Shown here: positions 1 through 9,088 of the stretch, one piece after another | How the letters are laid out: each line of letters starts with the position of its first letter | Position numbering within the stretch: position 1 is the stretch's first letter | Notes under the pieces: generated by a model | What the model saw: the letters and a program-made list of their open reading frames with translations, nothing else | The model's database searches: none | Told to the model about the DNA's origin: nothing | Program-made: the position numbers and the translations under genes | DNA from: JAFGED01 sp964551295 | GTDB lineage: Bacteria > Chloroflexota > Anaerolineae > B4-G1 | Length of the DNA stretch: 16,716 nucleotides | Assembly (NCBI GenBank): GCA_964551295.1 | Contig: CAZKDJ010000082.1 | Span: 1 to 16,716, forward strand | Reading direction: 5' to 3'

Positions 1-853
1 TAGCACCTGGTGTGAACCGCGTGCCGATCCGCGTGCTGGGAACACCGTCGCTCCAGTAGCTGCCGTCCATATAGGGCTGCAGCGCGGCGTCGTACGCGTC
101 CCAGTCAGCCGGCGGCGCGCAGCCCCCCGGAAACGGGATAAAGCTCTGCCCAGTATCGATGCGATGGGCATGGGCCAGATCCTCGTAACGCTTGACGATC
201 AAACGGGAATGCGGCTCCCAATCGATCCAGAAATTCGACCCGTTACAATCGTAGGTATCCCGGTGATAATAGATCACCTCTTCATAGTGCATCCCGAAAT
301 AAGGCGTCACCACGCGCATATCTGGCAGCACCAGGTCCCACACAACCAGCGTCCCCGGGACGATGACGTCCGGCTGGCCCGCCGCCGTCACCGTGATCGC
401 GCCGGTGTAGGTCCCCGCGACGGTCGATTCGGGAATGTAGAAATCGACCCACACCGGCTGGTTGCGATCTGCTGCCACGTCAAAGGGCGCTCCCACCAGC
501 GTGCCGGTGTAGGGATCGATGAAAGGAACAAGCAGGTCGGGGACAAGCGGATCGCCGGTGGGCGAGCTTTCAGGCACAGGCGCGTTGCCCGGCTCGGCCT
601 CCGAGACACCGGTAAAGTCGATAAAGGCCTGGCGAAAGAAGGTGACGTTGGGAACAGCGATGGTGTGGCCCGCGCCATCGCTCAGGTCACCGGACGCCAT
701 GTTCACATCGCTCAGCGCCGAACCACTGGCGCGGACGACGATCTGCGCCGCCTCGTACGAGCGGCGCGCGCCATCGAGGACGATGCTGCTCCGCGGGCCG
801 ACGGCCGTCGTGGGCTGCACCTTGTGGGCAATGTGCTCCGTCCACACCGTCAT
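1..853 (-). CDS. N-terminal part of a DUF4091/GH123-like secreted glycosidase, cut off from its signal peptide by an in-frame TAG; runs off the window
   Basis: This frame is open from just after the TAG at 872-874 to position 1, so the C-terminus lies outside the window. The first ATG after the stop is at 853, but no Shine-Dalgarno precedes it. The visible 284 residues look like the N-terminal beta-sandwich of DUF4091/GH123-like proteins: a TVWTEH opening, an ARRSYEAAQIVVRAS strand and WVDFYIPESTVAGTYTG. The last matches DIYIPKAVPAGIYTG at about residues 215-228 of the intact relative at 10971-13271. The start of the barrel follows (PDMRVVTPYFGMHYEE). The catalytic Asp-Glu region is not in view. 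It is the last gene of the minus-strand run, with the severed signal-peptide piece beginning 10 bp after the 984-2939 gene. Whether a functional protein is made depends on the TAG being real. The family call is fairly sure; activity and substrate are unknown. Confidence 0.72.
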   Translation of the reverse strand, partial: MTVWTEHIAHKVQPTTAVGPRSSIVLDGARRSYEAAQIVVRASGSALSDVNMASGDLSDGAGHTIAVPNVTFFRQAFIDFTGVSEAEPGNAPVPESSPTGDPLVPDLLVPFIDPYTGTLVGAPFDVAADRNQPVWVDFYIPESTVAGTYTGAITVTAAGQPDVIVPGTLVVWDLVLPDMRVVTPYFGMHYEEVIYYHRDTYDCNGSNFWIDWEPHSRLIVKRYEDLAHAHRIDTGQSFIPFPGGCAPPADWDAYDAALQPYMDGSYWSDGVPSTRIGTRFTPGA

Positions 854-871
854 CGCCGCCGGGGCGGCCGG

Positions 872-973
872 CTAAGCCAACGTCTCCAGAACCCCAGGCC
901 GCAAACCCGAAACAAGAGAGACGACCAACATCATTCCAGCGACCAGGCCAAACAAACTCTTTCGCAATCCCAT
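872..973 (-). pseudogene. Severed signal-peptide segment of the GH123-like gene, ending at an in-frame TAG
   Basis: An ATG at 973 has a strong Shine-Dalgarno (GGGAGGAG, 976-983) that directly follows the TAA of the upstream gene. It opens a 33-residue reading frame: MGLRKSLFGL, a hydrophobic core (VAGMMLVVSLVSGL), then RPGVLETLA and TAG at 874-872. This is a normal Sec signal peptide. The stop is exactly in frame with the GH123-like region that continues at 853 (973 and 853 differ by 120 bases), so no frameshift is involved. A single base change would restore one secreted protein. I therefore read this as a nonsense mutation or a sequencing/assembly error rather than a separate small gene. 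Confidence 0.75.
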
Positions 974-975
974 AT

Positions 976-983
976 CTCCTCCC
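976..983 (-). promoter_or_regulatory. Ribosome binding site of the signal-peptide segment, abutting the upstream stop codon
   Basis: The minus strand reads TAA-GGGAGGAG-AT-ATG, so the upstream gene's TAA (986-984) touches this Shine-Dalgarno. It shows that the ATG at 973 is the natural start of the GH123-like gene, and it suggests translational coupling with the gene at 984-2939. Confidence 0.65.
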
Positions 984-2939
984 TTAATTCGATCTCACAA
1001 TAAGCGGTAGATACACAAATCTATCTGTGGGCATCACACACACCGTATCGCTGAGGACCGGGCTGGTGCCGACGGCGGTCAACGTGACGGTATACCACTG
1101 GTAGTTGTGCACGTGCTCCATCAGCACGATAGAGCGGGTCGTGCTAATTGGATCCGTGGCGGTGTAAACGCTGGCGGTCTGAGTGTAGTAGTCGACGTGC
1201 CAGGTCGCCGTAGACGGCAACGTGGCGTTGACGCGCCAGTTCAAGTGAATCCTCTCGTCGCCGGGGGTGCCCACCATGCTCAACCGGGGCACAAACTCAT
1301 AAGCCCCCACATCAGGCCGGGCATCCCGTACGATGCCATTGCGATCCGTGGGGCTGCTTAACGTGGGGTGCGCGGCGTCGACTATGGCCGCACTCTCTGC
1401 AACCGGCGACAGGTCATAATCGCCGGTGAAACCGGGAACCGCCGCCTGGGAATGCATCCCCCACCCCAGGGCTTGCCAGGCCGCCAGATCATCGGCGCCG
1501 ACCGCCCAATCTCCATGCTCGAAACCACACACGTTGTAATCGATGGCCTCGTACCTGGACGCGGGGAGATCCGCCTGAAGACACTGCCAGGAGCTGCTGT
1601 CGCCGGTATATTGAATCGCATTGCTGACGATCTGGTGGCTCGTCCCCTCATCTCGGATGAGAATGCCTCTCCCGCTACTGCTGACAAGAATGCTGTTGTT
1701 GCGCGCGGTGACGTTCGTCGTCTCTGCATCGCCGCTTCCCGGGTCTCGGTCTGGAACCGCGATGGCGTACACGCCAAAATCCTGGTGGTGGATGACCACG
1801 TTGTTCTCGATCAGACAGTTCACGCAGGCACCGACGCCTATCGCCATATTGCCCACGTTGACCACCCGGTTGCCCCGGATGACCACGTTCTCAAAGCGCT
1901 CCGCGCTGCCGTAGCCGGGATCGATGGCGATCCCCCAGCAGCCCTGGCCGGCAAAGCCCACGTCCTCGTGCACAAAGTTGTCCTCGATGACCAGATCGGT
2001 GATCACGCCATGCCCCACCAGAGACACGCCCCTGCACTGGCCCTCGCCATCGAGGGACGAGCGGTACAGCTCGTTGCCCGAGATGCGTACATCATTCCCA
2101 GAGCTGACATAGATGTTGTGATCAAACATGGTCCCGCCGCCGTTGTTCTCAAAGTACGAATCTTCGATCACCAGGCCATCCCCGCCACCCAGGAAACCCT
2201 GTCCCCCGCTATTGACGATCGTCGCCCGGCGCACGGTGAGCCGCTCGCTGATGCCATTGCAGGTGGGATCGCTGCTGGAGCACTCGTTGGAGCCCGCCAG
2301 GTGAACGCCGATCCCAAAGCCATCCATGCGCACGTTATCGATCAGTACATCGTCCACATCATTGAACAAGAAAAACCCATTGCCGGTATCGCAGGCAGTG
2401 CAGCGCAGATCGAGGTTTTCAAAGACGTATCCCTCTTCCCGAGTTGCATAGCCGCTATCGGCCAGGGAGAAGCCGTAACTGTCGGTGACCCGGCGCAAGA
2501 TCGGGCGATTCTCGTCACCCGATCCCCACGGTGGGAGATAATCGCCCACCGTGCACGGATTGGCGGCCGTGCAATTGCTGTTGACCCAGGCACTCCCGGT
2601 TTGATCCAGGGTAAACGCCCCGCCGCGGCAGAAACGCACCGCGTCACCGGCTGCCAGGCTGCTGAACTGAGAGCGCGCCATCTCATAGGTGCGCCACGGT
2701 TCGCCCGGATCTGTACCGCCGTTTCCATCGTCGCCCGGCATGCAATCTGCATCGGATCCTACGGCACAGTCACAGACGTAATAGATGACGGCGTCAGGTC
2801 GGGACAGATCTCGGGCGTACGCATACAAACGCCATCCGACCAAAGTCAAGCCCACAACCAAAGCCCCTATGAAGAGCCGCCCGACGAGGCCCGAGGGGAT
2901 CATTTTTGCCGACCGTGTAGAAAACGCGTTACTCTGCAT
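984..2939 (-). CDS. Secreted cysteine-rich parallel beta-helix protein with C-terminal sorting-type module
   Basis: A 651-residue protein starting at the ATG at 2939, which has AAGGAGG 8 nt upstream; a TTG 36 bp further upstream lacks such a site. A hydrophobic segment (about residues 18-40) is a signal peptide or signal anchor. YYVCDCAVGSDADC and PWRTYEMARSQFSSLAAGD are the usual entry into right-handed beta-helix proteins. Residues about 145-450 carry repeated short strands (VFENLDL, VLIDNVRM, LVIEDSYFENN, NVVIRGNRVVN, LIENNVVIHH) typical of beta-helix coils. The helix closes with DVGAYEF (543-549). Residues about 554-651 are the shared FN3-like module ending VMPTDRFVYLPLIVRSN. There are many cysteines, mostly near the N-terminus and in helix turns, which suggests disulfides outside the cell. 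Proteins of this fold are often polysaccharide lyases or hydrolases, but I see no family-specific catalytic set, so the activity is open. It lies 45 bp after the lyase gene. Confidence 0.82.
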   Translation of the reverse strand: MQSNAFSTRSAKMIPSGLVGRLFIGALVVGLTLVGWRLYAYARDLSRPDAVIYYVCDCAVGSDADCMPGDDGNGGTDPGEPWRTYEMARSQFSSLAAGDAVRFCRGGAFTLDQTGSAWVNSNCTAANPCTVGDYLPPWGSGDENRPILRRVTDSYGFSLADSGYATREEGYVFENLDLRCTACDTGNGFFLFNDVDDVLIDNVRMDGFGIGVHLAGSNECSSSDPTCNGISERLTVRRATIVNSGGQGFLGGGDGLVIEDSYFENNGGGTMFDHNIYVSSGNDVRISGNELYRSSLDGEGQCRGVSLVGHGVITDLVIEDNFVHEDVGFAGQGCWGIAIDPGYGSAERFENVVIRGNRVVNVGNMAIGVGACVNCLIENNVVIHHQDFGVYAIAVPDRDPGSGDAETTNVTARNNSILVSSSGRGILIRDEGTSHQIVSNAIQYTGDSSSWQCLQADLPASRYEAIDYNVCGFEHGDWAVGADDLAAWQALGWGMHSQAAVPGFTGDYDLSPVAESAAIVDAAHPTLSSPTDRNGIVRDARPDVGAYEFVPRLSMVGTPGDERIHLNWRVNATLPSTATWHVDYYTQTASVYTATDPISTTRSIVLMEHVHNYQWYTVTLTAVGTSPVLSDTVCVMPTDRFVYLPLIVRSN

Positions 2940-2945
2940 CGACAC

Positions 2946-2954
2946 TTCCTCCTT
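2946..2954 (-). promoter_or_regulatory. Ribosome binding site that fixes the ATG start at 2939
   Basis: The minus strand reads AAGGAGGAA here, with 8 nt between the AAGGAGG core and ATG 2939. This supports the shorter, 651-residue protein over an in-frame TTG start at 2975. Confidence 0.7.
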
Positions 2955-2984
2955 CGAGTCTACCAGATAACCCAAACTCCCTCC

Positions 2985-5900
2985 TCAATCGTCCCTCAAC
3001 ACCAGTGGCAGATACACCTTGGGCCAGTCCTGAATCGTGCCGCTGACCTCGACGAGAAAACTCAAAACCCCCTGACCGTTGGCATAGACGGTTATGTCGC
3101 CGGTTCCCGGGGTCAGCGTCACGTAATGCGAGAAGCTCTCCTCGGTCACGCTGACGGCGTAGCTGGCATACGGCACCAGGTCAAAGACGAGATTGAGCGT
3201 GTGCGTCGTGGGCAGGTAATTGTATTCCAATATGCCCTCAGGCGAGCCACCGTCGTAGGCCGCCGAGAAGAGCGTCACCCGGTTCAGATCGGGGTCGGCG
3301 ATGCGCGCGCCGGCGAGCTTGGTCGTGCTGATCGGCGATACCCAAGCCATCGAGACAGTAGTGCTGATGGTGGGCTGGAGCACCGTCAAAAAGTTGTGGT
3401 CGAGCGCCGTGTCGGCCGGCTCCAGCTCGATCCGCCACTCACCGTAAGGGATCGGGTCAAACTCAGTAGTTGGGCGCGGCTGAGATTCGCCAGAGCTCCA
3501 ATGCCAGTCATAGTTCTCGTCAAAGACCCAGAACGCCTTCTCGCCACGTCCGCCGACGACGCGCAGGTTGCGCTGGGCCGGCAGCAGCGGCTTGATGAAC
3601 AGATTGCCATCGCCGTTGACGGCCGTCGCCAGGGTCGCATCGGCGTACAGCGTCTCGCCGGGCGAGACGTCCGTCGGCGTGCCGCTGATCGCCGGCTCGT
3701 CCATCACGTGGAACAGCAGCTTGGTGTTGGCCCCACTAAAGGTCGGCGAGACCACGCCCACGCGATCGTAGAGTACCACGTAATCGTTGGCCTGCGCCCC
3801 TGCCTCTGGACGCAGGTAGACGAACTCGCGTTGGAAGCGCGTCACCTTGGCCACGTTGCCGCTCAAGCTGGTGTCCATCGCCTGGTTGTACGTGGGATTA
3901 TTGTAGGCGGCGGTGGCGTCGCCCAGGACGTAGGTATAGTCACCGGTATCGTCAAAATGCACAATATCGCCCGTCTCATACTGGGCCGCATGCTGATCAA
4001 AGTAGTCGACCGTCGGCGGCATGCGGCTGGCGGGCGACATGGTGCGCTGCCCGCCGTCGGTGGAGCTGGCATCGGGCCGTGCAGCGGAAAAATCCTCGGC
4101 GGGGTTATAGACCACCAGCGAGTTGTGGGCGATGGTGCGCACGTAGTAATTGCGGTCGTGATAGGAGCGCCCATCGCCGCTGTAAACGCCGCTGTCGAGC
4201 GCCAGGTCGCCGTGCTTGAATATCGTAAAGCTGTTCTGGTCGTAGTGCTGGTGGTAGGTGAAAAAATCGCCACATTGGAACGTGACGTAGGTGACGCTGG
4301 TATCCAGATCGGCCGCGCCATCGGGCCAGCCGGAGCGCATAAAGACCGTGCCGGTGCCGGCAGCATAGTGCGTGAGCGGCCCAGGTGACGCGGTGGGCTG
4401 GTCGGGGTTGAACCACAGGAACTCTCTGGCGTAGAGGAAACTGAACGAGTTGTTGGCCGGTGGAGCAGCGAGGTACGCCTGAAGCTGGCGCGCCAACGCG
4501 TCGTTGGGGTAGCGCTCGATCAGGATCAGGGCCATGATACGCCCATAGTTGGCCATCGAACCGCGATTGCGCTCCGTATCGCCGGTGGACACATACGGGC
4601 GGTAGTAATCACCATAATTGTCGGCCACCCCCGGCCAGCGGTGCATCAGAATGTAACCCAAGCGCTCACGGAACCAGGGCGTGCTCTCAAAGAGATCCTC
4701 ACCGGTGGCCGTGCGCCAGCCCTCGATCATCTCGACCCGCCACATGTTGGCGATCCAGTCATAGATCATGCCCTCCGGCCAGCCACCACCGGCGGCGATC
4801 CGGTCCAGCCAGGGCCGGTCGACGTCACGGAAACGGCGATGGCGGAACTCGTCCATCCACTCCTGGGCGCGGGAATTGTCGCCATAGCTCGCCAACCCCA
4901 TCAGGCCGAAGGAATAGCCATAGCGCGGCCAGTAGTTGCCCAGGCCGGGCACGTCTGTATAGCCGGGATCGGCCAGTTGGTCATCGCCCCAGGTGTTGAA
5001 AAAACTGGTAAACGTGATCACCTCACCGGCCGTCAACCGATCATGACACCAATCATAGACGATGGCCACGTCGCCGGCCCCACTGGCGGAGGTCGTCGTC
5101 GCTGCATAGTCCAGGGCCAGGTCGATGGCGTCCTCGCAATAAGACGCCTGCCCGGTGACCTGGGAGACCAGCGCCTTGGGGATCATCTCGTCGTAATAAT
5201 CAGCATAGTACAAGAGCTGCGTCCAGCGCGTGTTGGTGGATACGGCCCGCGCCTGGAGCGTCGCCAGCTTCTGCGGGGTCAGGTAGATGCGCGGGTGGTC
5301 CGCCGGGATGCTCAACAGCCGCACGAACACCCGGTCGGTGGCGCTTTCACTCTGATCGTTGGTCACGGTCAGCTCGAACTCCCACTCCCCGGCCACGTCG
5401 GGCGTAAAGGCCGTCATCTCGGTCGTGCCGACGGTACCCGTGATGGCAGAGCCATATCCCGGTTGCACGACACGCCAGATGTAGGTCAGGTCGCCGCCGC
5501 CGGGATTGTAGCTGCCCGAGCCATCCAGGGTGATGGCGCTGCCGTCCCAGGATAGATTCTCCTGGTCAGGGCCGGCGTCGGCATAGGGTGTATCGGGATT
5601 GTAGACCACGGTCAGCTTGGGGCGCAGGCCGGCATCGGCCCCCTGGCTGGAGACGAAATCGCGCCAATCGGCGTTGCCCGGCTGGTAACCGGACCCATCG
5701 CGCAGCGTCAGGCCATAGTTGGCATAGTCCCCGTGCACCCAGGTGCGCAGCAGGTCGGTGACGTCCCAGGCGTACCAACCCGCCCCGCCGACGTCAGCCG
5801 CGTCCTCGTATTTTTCGGCGTAATCGGCGCCCGCCTCCATGCCGCGCGCGCTCCAGGGAACGTCGGTCCCCTCTCCAGGGTAATACTGAACCGCATAGTC

Positions 5901-6362
5901 GCCGGTGGCGCCGAACTCGCCGGGGGCAAGGATGGGCGCGCCGTCCAGGTTCCCCTCCTGCCACTCGCGCAGCACGCGATAGACCTCCACGCGGCGCGGC
6001 AAGGAACTGGACGTCTCGTTATACAGCGAGAGCGTCGCCGAGATGACCTGGCTGTTGGATGGGATGCTACTACTAGGCAGATCGAAACGCAGCAAGGGGT
6101 TATTCCTGCCGCCGCGCTCCAGCGTCAGGCCCTCGTTCAGGCCATAGTTGCACGTGTATTGGTCCGGATCGCCCCAATCCTGGGTGCTGACCCAGGTATC
6201 GCTGACACCCGCGTAGCCATCCAACCCCTGCTGAAAGACGCGGGTCTGCTCGACCAGCGGGCCCAGGGAGGTGCTTTCGCTCACGGCACCCCAGGCATCG
6301 AACCCGCCGCTCATCCCAACCAACAACACAGCGATAAGAATTGGAAAAAGCATCTTCTTCAC
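2985..6362 (-). CDS. Secreted polysaccharide lyase, heparinase II/III-like, with DNRLRE (CBM96-type) and PKD-like domains
   Basis: A 1125-residue protein. Order of parts: signal peptide (1-26); DNRLRE-type beta-sandwich, about 40-255 (LLRFDLPSSSIP, ATLSLYNE, AWDVTDLLRTWVHGDYANYGLTLRDG); PKD-like domain, about 257-350 (ADAGPDQ, ITLDGSGSYNPGGG); alpha-helical toroid, about 355-640; heparinase II/III-type beta-sheet domain, about 665-1000; tail VYLPLVLRDD. The lyase signature is YHQHYDQNSFTIFKHGDLAL (703-722) with DSGVY following, then H735 and AHNS (745-748). In this superfamily the conserved His and Tyr residues take part in beta-elimination on uronic-acid polymers. The substrate cannot be told from sequence: alginate, heparin-like, or another uronate polymer. 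The tail is present without the FN3-like module. The start is GTG at 6362, 6 nt after GGGAGG; the internal ATG at 6353 is too far from it. The gene starts 22 bp after the GH44 gene. Confidence 0.88.
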   Translation of the reverse strand: MKKMLFPILIAVLLVGMSGGFDAWGAVSESTSLGPLVEQTRVFQQGLDGYAGVSDTWVSTQDWGDPDQYTCNYGLNEGLTLERGGRNNPLLRFDLPSSSIPSNSQVISATLSLYNETSSSLPRRVEVYRVLREWQEGNLDGAPILAPGEFGATGDYAVQYYPGEGTDVPWSARGMEAGADYAEKYEDAADVGGAGWYAWDVTDLLRTWVHGDYANYGLTLRDGSGYQPGNADWRDFVSSQGADAGLRPKLTVVYNPDTPYADAGPDQENLSWDGSAITLDGSGSYNPGGGDLTYIWRVVQPGYGSAITGTVGTTEMTAFTPDVAGEWEFELTVTNDQSESATDRVFVRLLSIPADHPRIYLTPQKLATLQARAVSTNTRWTQLLYYADYYDEMIPKALVSQVTGQASYCEDAIDLALDYAATTTSASGAGDVAIVYDWCHDRLTAGEVITFTSFFNTWGDDQLADPGYTDVPGLGNYWPRYGYSFGLMGLASYGDNSRAQEWMDEFRHRRFRDVDRPWLDRIAAGGGWPEGMIYDWIANMWRVEMIEGWRTATGEDLFESTPWFRERLGYILMHRWPGVADNYGDYYRPYVSTGDTERNRGSMANYGRIMALILIERYPNDALARQLQAYLAAPPANNSFSFLYAREFLWFNPDQPTASPGPLTHYAAGTGTVFMRSGWPDGAADLDTSVTYVTFQCGDFFTYHQHYDQNSFTIFKHGDLALDSGVYSGDGRSYHDRNYYVRTIAHNSLVVYNPAEDFSAARPDASSTDGGQRTMSPASRMPPTVDYFDQHAAQYETGDIVHFDDTGDYTYVLGDATAAYNNPTYNQAMDTSLSGNVAKVTRFQREFVYLRPEAGAQANDYVVLYDRVGVVSPTFSGANTKLLFHVMDEPAISGTPTDVSPGETLYADATLATAVNGDGNLFIKPLLPAQRNLRVVGGRGEKAFWVFDENYDWHWSSGESQPRPTTEFDPIPYGEWRIELEPADTALDHNFLTVLQPTISTTVSMAWVSPISTTKLAGARIADPDLNRVTLFSAAYDGGSPEGILEYNYLPTTHTLNLVFDLVPYASYAVSVTEESFSHYVTLTPGTGDITVYANGQGVLSFLVEVSGTIQDWPKVYLPLVLRDD

Positions 6363-6368
6363 CGTGCG

Positions 6369-6374
6369 CCTCCC
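6369..6374 (-). promoter_or_regulatory. Ribosome binding site that fixes a GTG start at 6362
   Basis: GGGAGG on the minus strand is 6 nt before GTG 6362 but 15 nt before the next ATG (6353). The GTG is therefore the likelier start of the lyase gene. Confidence 0.6.
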
Positions 6375-6384
6375 ATTTGGTTTC

Positions 6385-9039
6385 TCAATGCCTCAAAACA
6401 AGCGGCAAGTAGCCCCTCCTTTCCAAGATATTGATGGCATGATCATCCGTAAAGACATCACCACCGTTTTGAACGCCGACGGTGATGGTCTTGATACCGC
6501 CCGTATCCCAGCGATATGTAGCCACCGACGTACCCTGACCGTCGAGCGGAGCTGGCGACCAGGTATAGGTGATGGGCAGAGAAGCATTGGCCGGGCTGAC
6601 GGATGCCGTGAAGGCATAGGTCGTGCTGACAACGCCTATCTCTGGGCCCTCAATATCCACCCCTGTCAGCACGATGTTTGTGATCGTGATCGTATGAGTG
6701 GCGGTGGCACTGCCGCCGTCGTTCTCCGCCGTGACCGTGATCGTGTGGGTGCCGAGCGTGTCCCAGTTATAGATGGCAGCCGACGTATCCTGTCCGCTGC
6801 TCGGTTCGGGTATCCAGGTGTAGGTAATGGGTGTTGAGGCATCGACCGGACTGACTTTTGCCAGAAAGGCTTGGTCTATATTGACTATACCGCTGTCTGG
6901 ACCATCGATGCTGACATCCGTCAGTGGTCCACCCCCAGAGGGAATGACGATCAGCGTGATCGAGTTAGCCGGAAAAGCGGCCGAGAACCCACTCGCCGTG
7001 ACCGGCTGATCGGCCTCCCGGACGATACCACTCAGGTTGACCGAGCTGTAGCGGTACACCTGGGCATTGGCCCCGGGCTGAAAATTAGCCAGCGAGACGT
7101 CGCTGGTGAGTTGTTGGCCGGTCTTGTTGACGATCATAAGGGTCAGCGCCCCATCGCTGCTCCGCTGGGCGGCATAGATGGCGATCCGCCCCTGGTCTTC
7201 GCTGGATGCGTGGACACTGGTCTCGCCAAAAGCGCCGCCCGAACCATCATAGTTGCGGTACATGCGGAAGGCAAAGGTTCCCGGATCGCCCACCTCAGGC
7301 GGACCCCACAGCGTAGCCAAATGCAAATCCTCTCGGCCAAAGATACCAAGAATATCGGCCTGGGCCAACGCGCCGTTGATGTGGTCGAGCGCCCCCCAGT
7401 TGTACTCGGTAATGGCAATTTTTGTACCGGGATAGTTATCCGCTACCAACTGATGCATCCGGGGAACCATATAAACCGGCTCAGCGATCCAATTCTCGTC
7501 AGAATAGGTAGGGTCCCAAAATGTGCGTGTAGAGCGCAGGCGGTACGCCTGCATTTCGGCATTGCCCGCCGAACTGAAGGCAATACCCCCGGTCGGGTAA
7601 CAATGCATATCCAAATAGTCGAGAAGACGCACCCCGTGTGTATTTTCGTAAGCCTGCATCTGTTGCAAATACCAGTCCATAAGCGGAACGTCACCATGAG
7701 CCAGACGGTCCTGGGGGTGATTCCACCAGTCTGCACCCGACTCCCGATCAAGCGCCGACCAGAAATAGGCCGACCACCCCCACACCGCCGGCCCCAGTGT
7801 CTGTGCCGATGGATCGGCAGCCTTGATCGCAGCAGCGTAGAGGTAGGTACGCGTAACTATTTCATCGTAACTAAGTGGATGCTGGAATACATCACGGTGC
7901 GTCTCGTTCCATATCATAGGCTCGTTATCCAAGTTGTAGAACATCACCCCGCCCTCTGCCGCTGTACCAAACTCGGTCGTGAGGTGCTTGATCCAGTCGG
8001 TGACAAAAGTGGTGCTGATCTCCATGCTGGTATCATGCGGGTCATTCCACGTGATATGAGTTCCACCTTGCTCACCATTACCACAATCCGGATCCCATTG
8101 ATCAATCGAGTCTTGAGTCCCGTACACACTCACCTTGAACCCACAATCATATGGGTGACTCTCCAAGCGCTGACTTGGTGTCCAACCAATAAGCGGCATG
8201 GTCAACAACGACTCGGTCCCGGTACGAATACTCTGCTCAACCATGGCATCAATTCTCCCAGAAGGAGCAGGAATATTCTCAAAATACCAGTCGAAGCCGG
8301 TGTTGTACACGTCGATCTGCCAGTTATAACGCGAGGTCGAATTTCCACCCCAGCGACGCACGGGCAGTCGCACGGCATTGGCAAGTTCCTCACTAGCATG
8401 GTTCATGCCGTAGATGTATGGGCTGATGGAATGCCGGTCGGTGGCAGCATCCACGCTCAGATCAGGCCCCACGCCCGGAGGTGTCGTGGGTGGAGGCGTA
8501 GCCGTGGGCAAGCCCGAATTTACAAAAGACACCTCATCCAGGTAGAACGTAGGTTGAGCCCCACCGGAATTGTCCTGCCAGACGAGGTCCGTGACCGTGG
8601 TCGGACTGCCTAGATCAGAAAGGGAAATCTCTACCAACTGCCAGGTCCCCGCTGTGGCGGTCACCTGATGCCCTTCGTCATTAAAATCGATCACGACATA
8701 GATTTGCTGCCCGCCAGCACTTCCGCCGTGCAGCCAGAATCGCAGGGTGTCATAACCACTGAGATCGACCGAGTTGGCATGCAAGTACAGCCCACCCCAC
8801 GCCCCAGTATACGTAACGGCGATGGAGGCCCCGCTCCCATCGTATGTAGGGCTGGTATTTGAATAGTCATAGTTACCGTTCCACGACCCCCAATCCTGCC
8901 AACCCGGAGCCAAGGCATCCTCATACACAACCAACCCCTCGGCCGCTTGAGTATTTTGGATCGTATACGGCAAACAGAGCAATGCCACAGCCACCAAAGA
9001 AAGCAATCCCGCCGGAGAAATTAACTTGAGCGTTTTCAT
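6385..9039 (-). CDS. Secreted glycoside hydrolase family 44 (endoglucanase/xyloglucanase-type) with N-terminal carbohydrate-binding domain and two PKD-like repeats
   Basis: An 884-residue protein. A signal peptide (1-32) is followed by a jelly-roll carbohydrate-binding domain (about 36-175; YDTLRFWLHGG, FYLDEVSFVN), a Thr/Pro linker (178-190) and a GH44 catalytic region (about 195-695). GH44 marks are ISPYIYGMNHAS (205-216), RRWGGNSTSRYNW (228-240), YNLDNEP with E373 as the likely acid/base, and ITEYNWG with E545 as the likely nucleophile. The 172-residue spacing of the two glutamates fits the family. Two tandem PKD-like repeats (about 706-788 and 791-871) share SP..AS.PITYTW and TITV cores, and the protein ends GYLPLVLRH. 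GH44 enzymes cut internal beta-1,4-glucan or xyloglucan bonds; the true substrate here is inferred. It is preceded by a promoter candidate and an inverted repeat, and GGGAG lies 5 nt before the ATG. Confidence 0.9.
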   Translation of the reverse strand: MKTLKLISPAGLLSLVAVALLCLPYTIQNTQAAEGLVVYEDALAPGWQDWGSWNGNYDYSNTSPTYDGSGASIAVTYTGAWGGLYLHANSVDLSGYDTLRFWLHGGSAGGQQIYVVIDFNDEGHQVTATAGTWQLVEISLSDLGSPTTVTDLVWQDNSGGAQPTFYLDEVSFVNSGLPTATPPPTTPPGVGPDLSVDAATDRHSISPYIYGMNHASEELANAVRLPVRRWGGNSTSRYNWQIDVYNTGFDWYFENIPAPSGRIDAMVEQSIRTGTESLLTMPLIGWTPSQRLESHPYDCGFKVSVYGTQDSIDQWDPDCGNGEQGGTHITWNDPHDTSMEISTTFVTDWIKHLTTEFGTAAEGGVMFYNLDNEPMIWNETHRDVFQHPLSYDEIVTRTYLYAAAIKAADPSAQTLGPAVWGWSAYFWSALDRESGADWWNHPQDRLAHGDVPLMDWYLQQMQAYENTHGVRLLDYLDMHCYPTGGIAFSSAGNAEMQAYRLRSTRTFWDPTYSDENWIAEPVYMVPRMHQLVADNYPGTKIAITEYNWGALDHINGALAQADILGIFGREDLHLATLWGPPEVGDPGTFAFRMYRNYDGSGGAFGETSVHASSEDQGRIAIYAAQRSSDGALTLMIVNKTGQQLTSDVSLANFQPGANAQVYRYSSVNLSGIVREADQPVTASGFSAAFPANSITLIVIPSGGGPLTDVSIDGPDSGIVNIDQAFLAKVSPVDASTPITYTWIPEPSSGQDTSAAIYNWDTLGTHTITVTAENDGGSATATHTITITNIVLTGVDIEGPEIGVVSTTYAFTASVSPANASLPITYTWSPAPLDGQGTSVATYRWDTGGIKTITVGVQNGGDVFTDDHAINILERRGYLPLVLRH

Positions 9040-9088
9040 TTTGTCTCCCGAATACGTCTATCAAAAACCTGTCAGCGCGCTATGGATC

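Noticed and set aside
2940..2975. A longer N-terminus for the beta-helix protein from TTG 2975
   Set aside because: The ATG at 2939 has an ideal AAGGAGG at 8 nt. The extension would place charged residues (DSKEE) before the signal segment and would itself contain the ribosome site.
1368..4388. A 1006-codon open frame on the plus strand across two genes
   Set aside because: It lies antisense to the beta-helix and lyase genes and crosses the 45-bp gap between them. Its protein is rich in Arg, His, Ala, Val and Ile with no domain or signal peptide. The minus-strand genes have clear motifs, ribosome sites and proper starts, so this is a codon-bias shadow.
6871..8613. A 580-codon open frame on the plus strand
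   Set aside because: Antisense to the GH44 catalytic region, with no recognisable protein features; a shadow of the GH44 gene.
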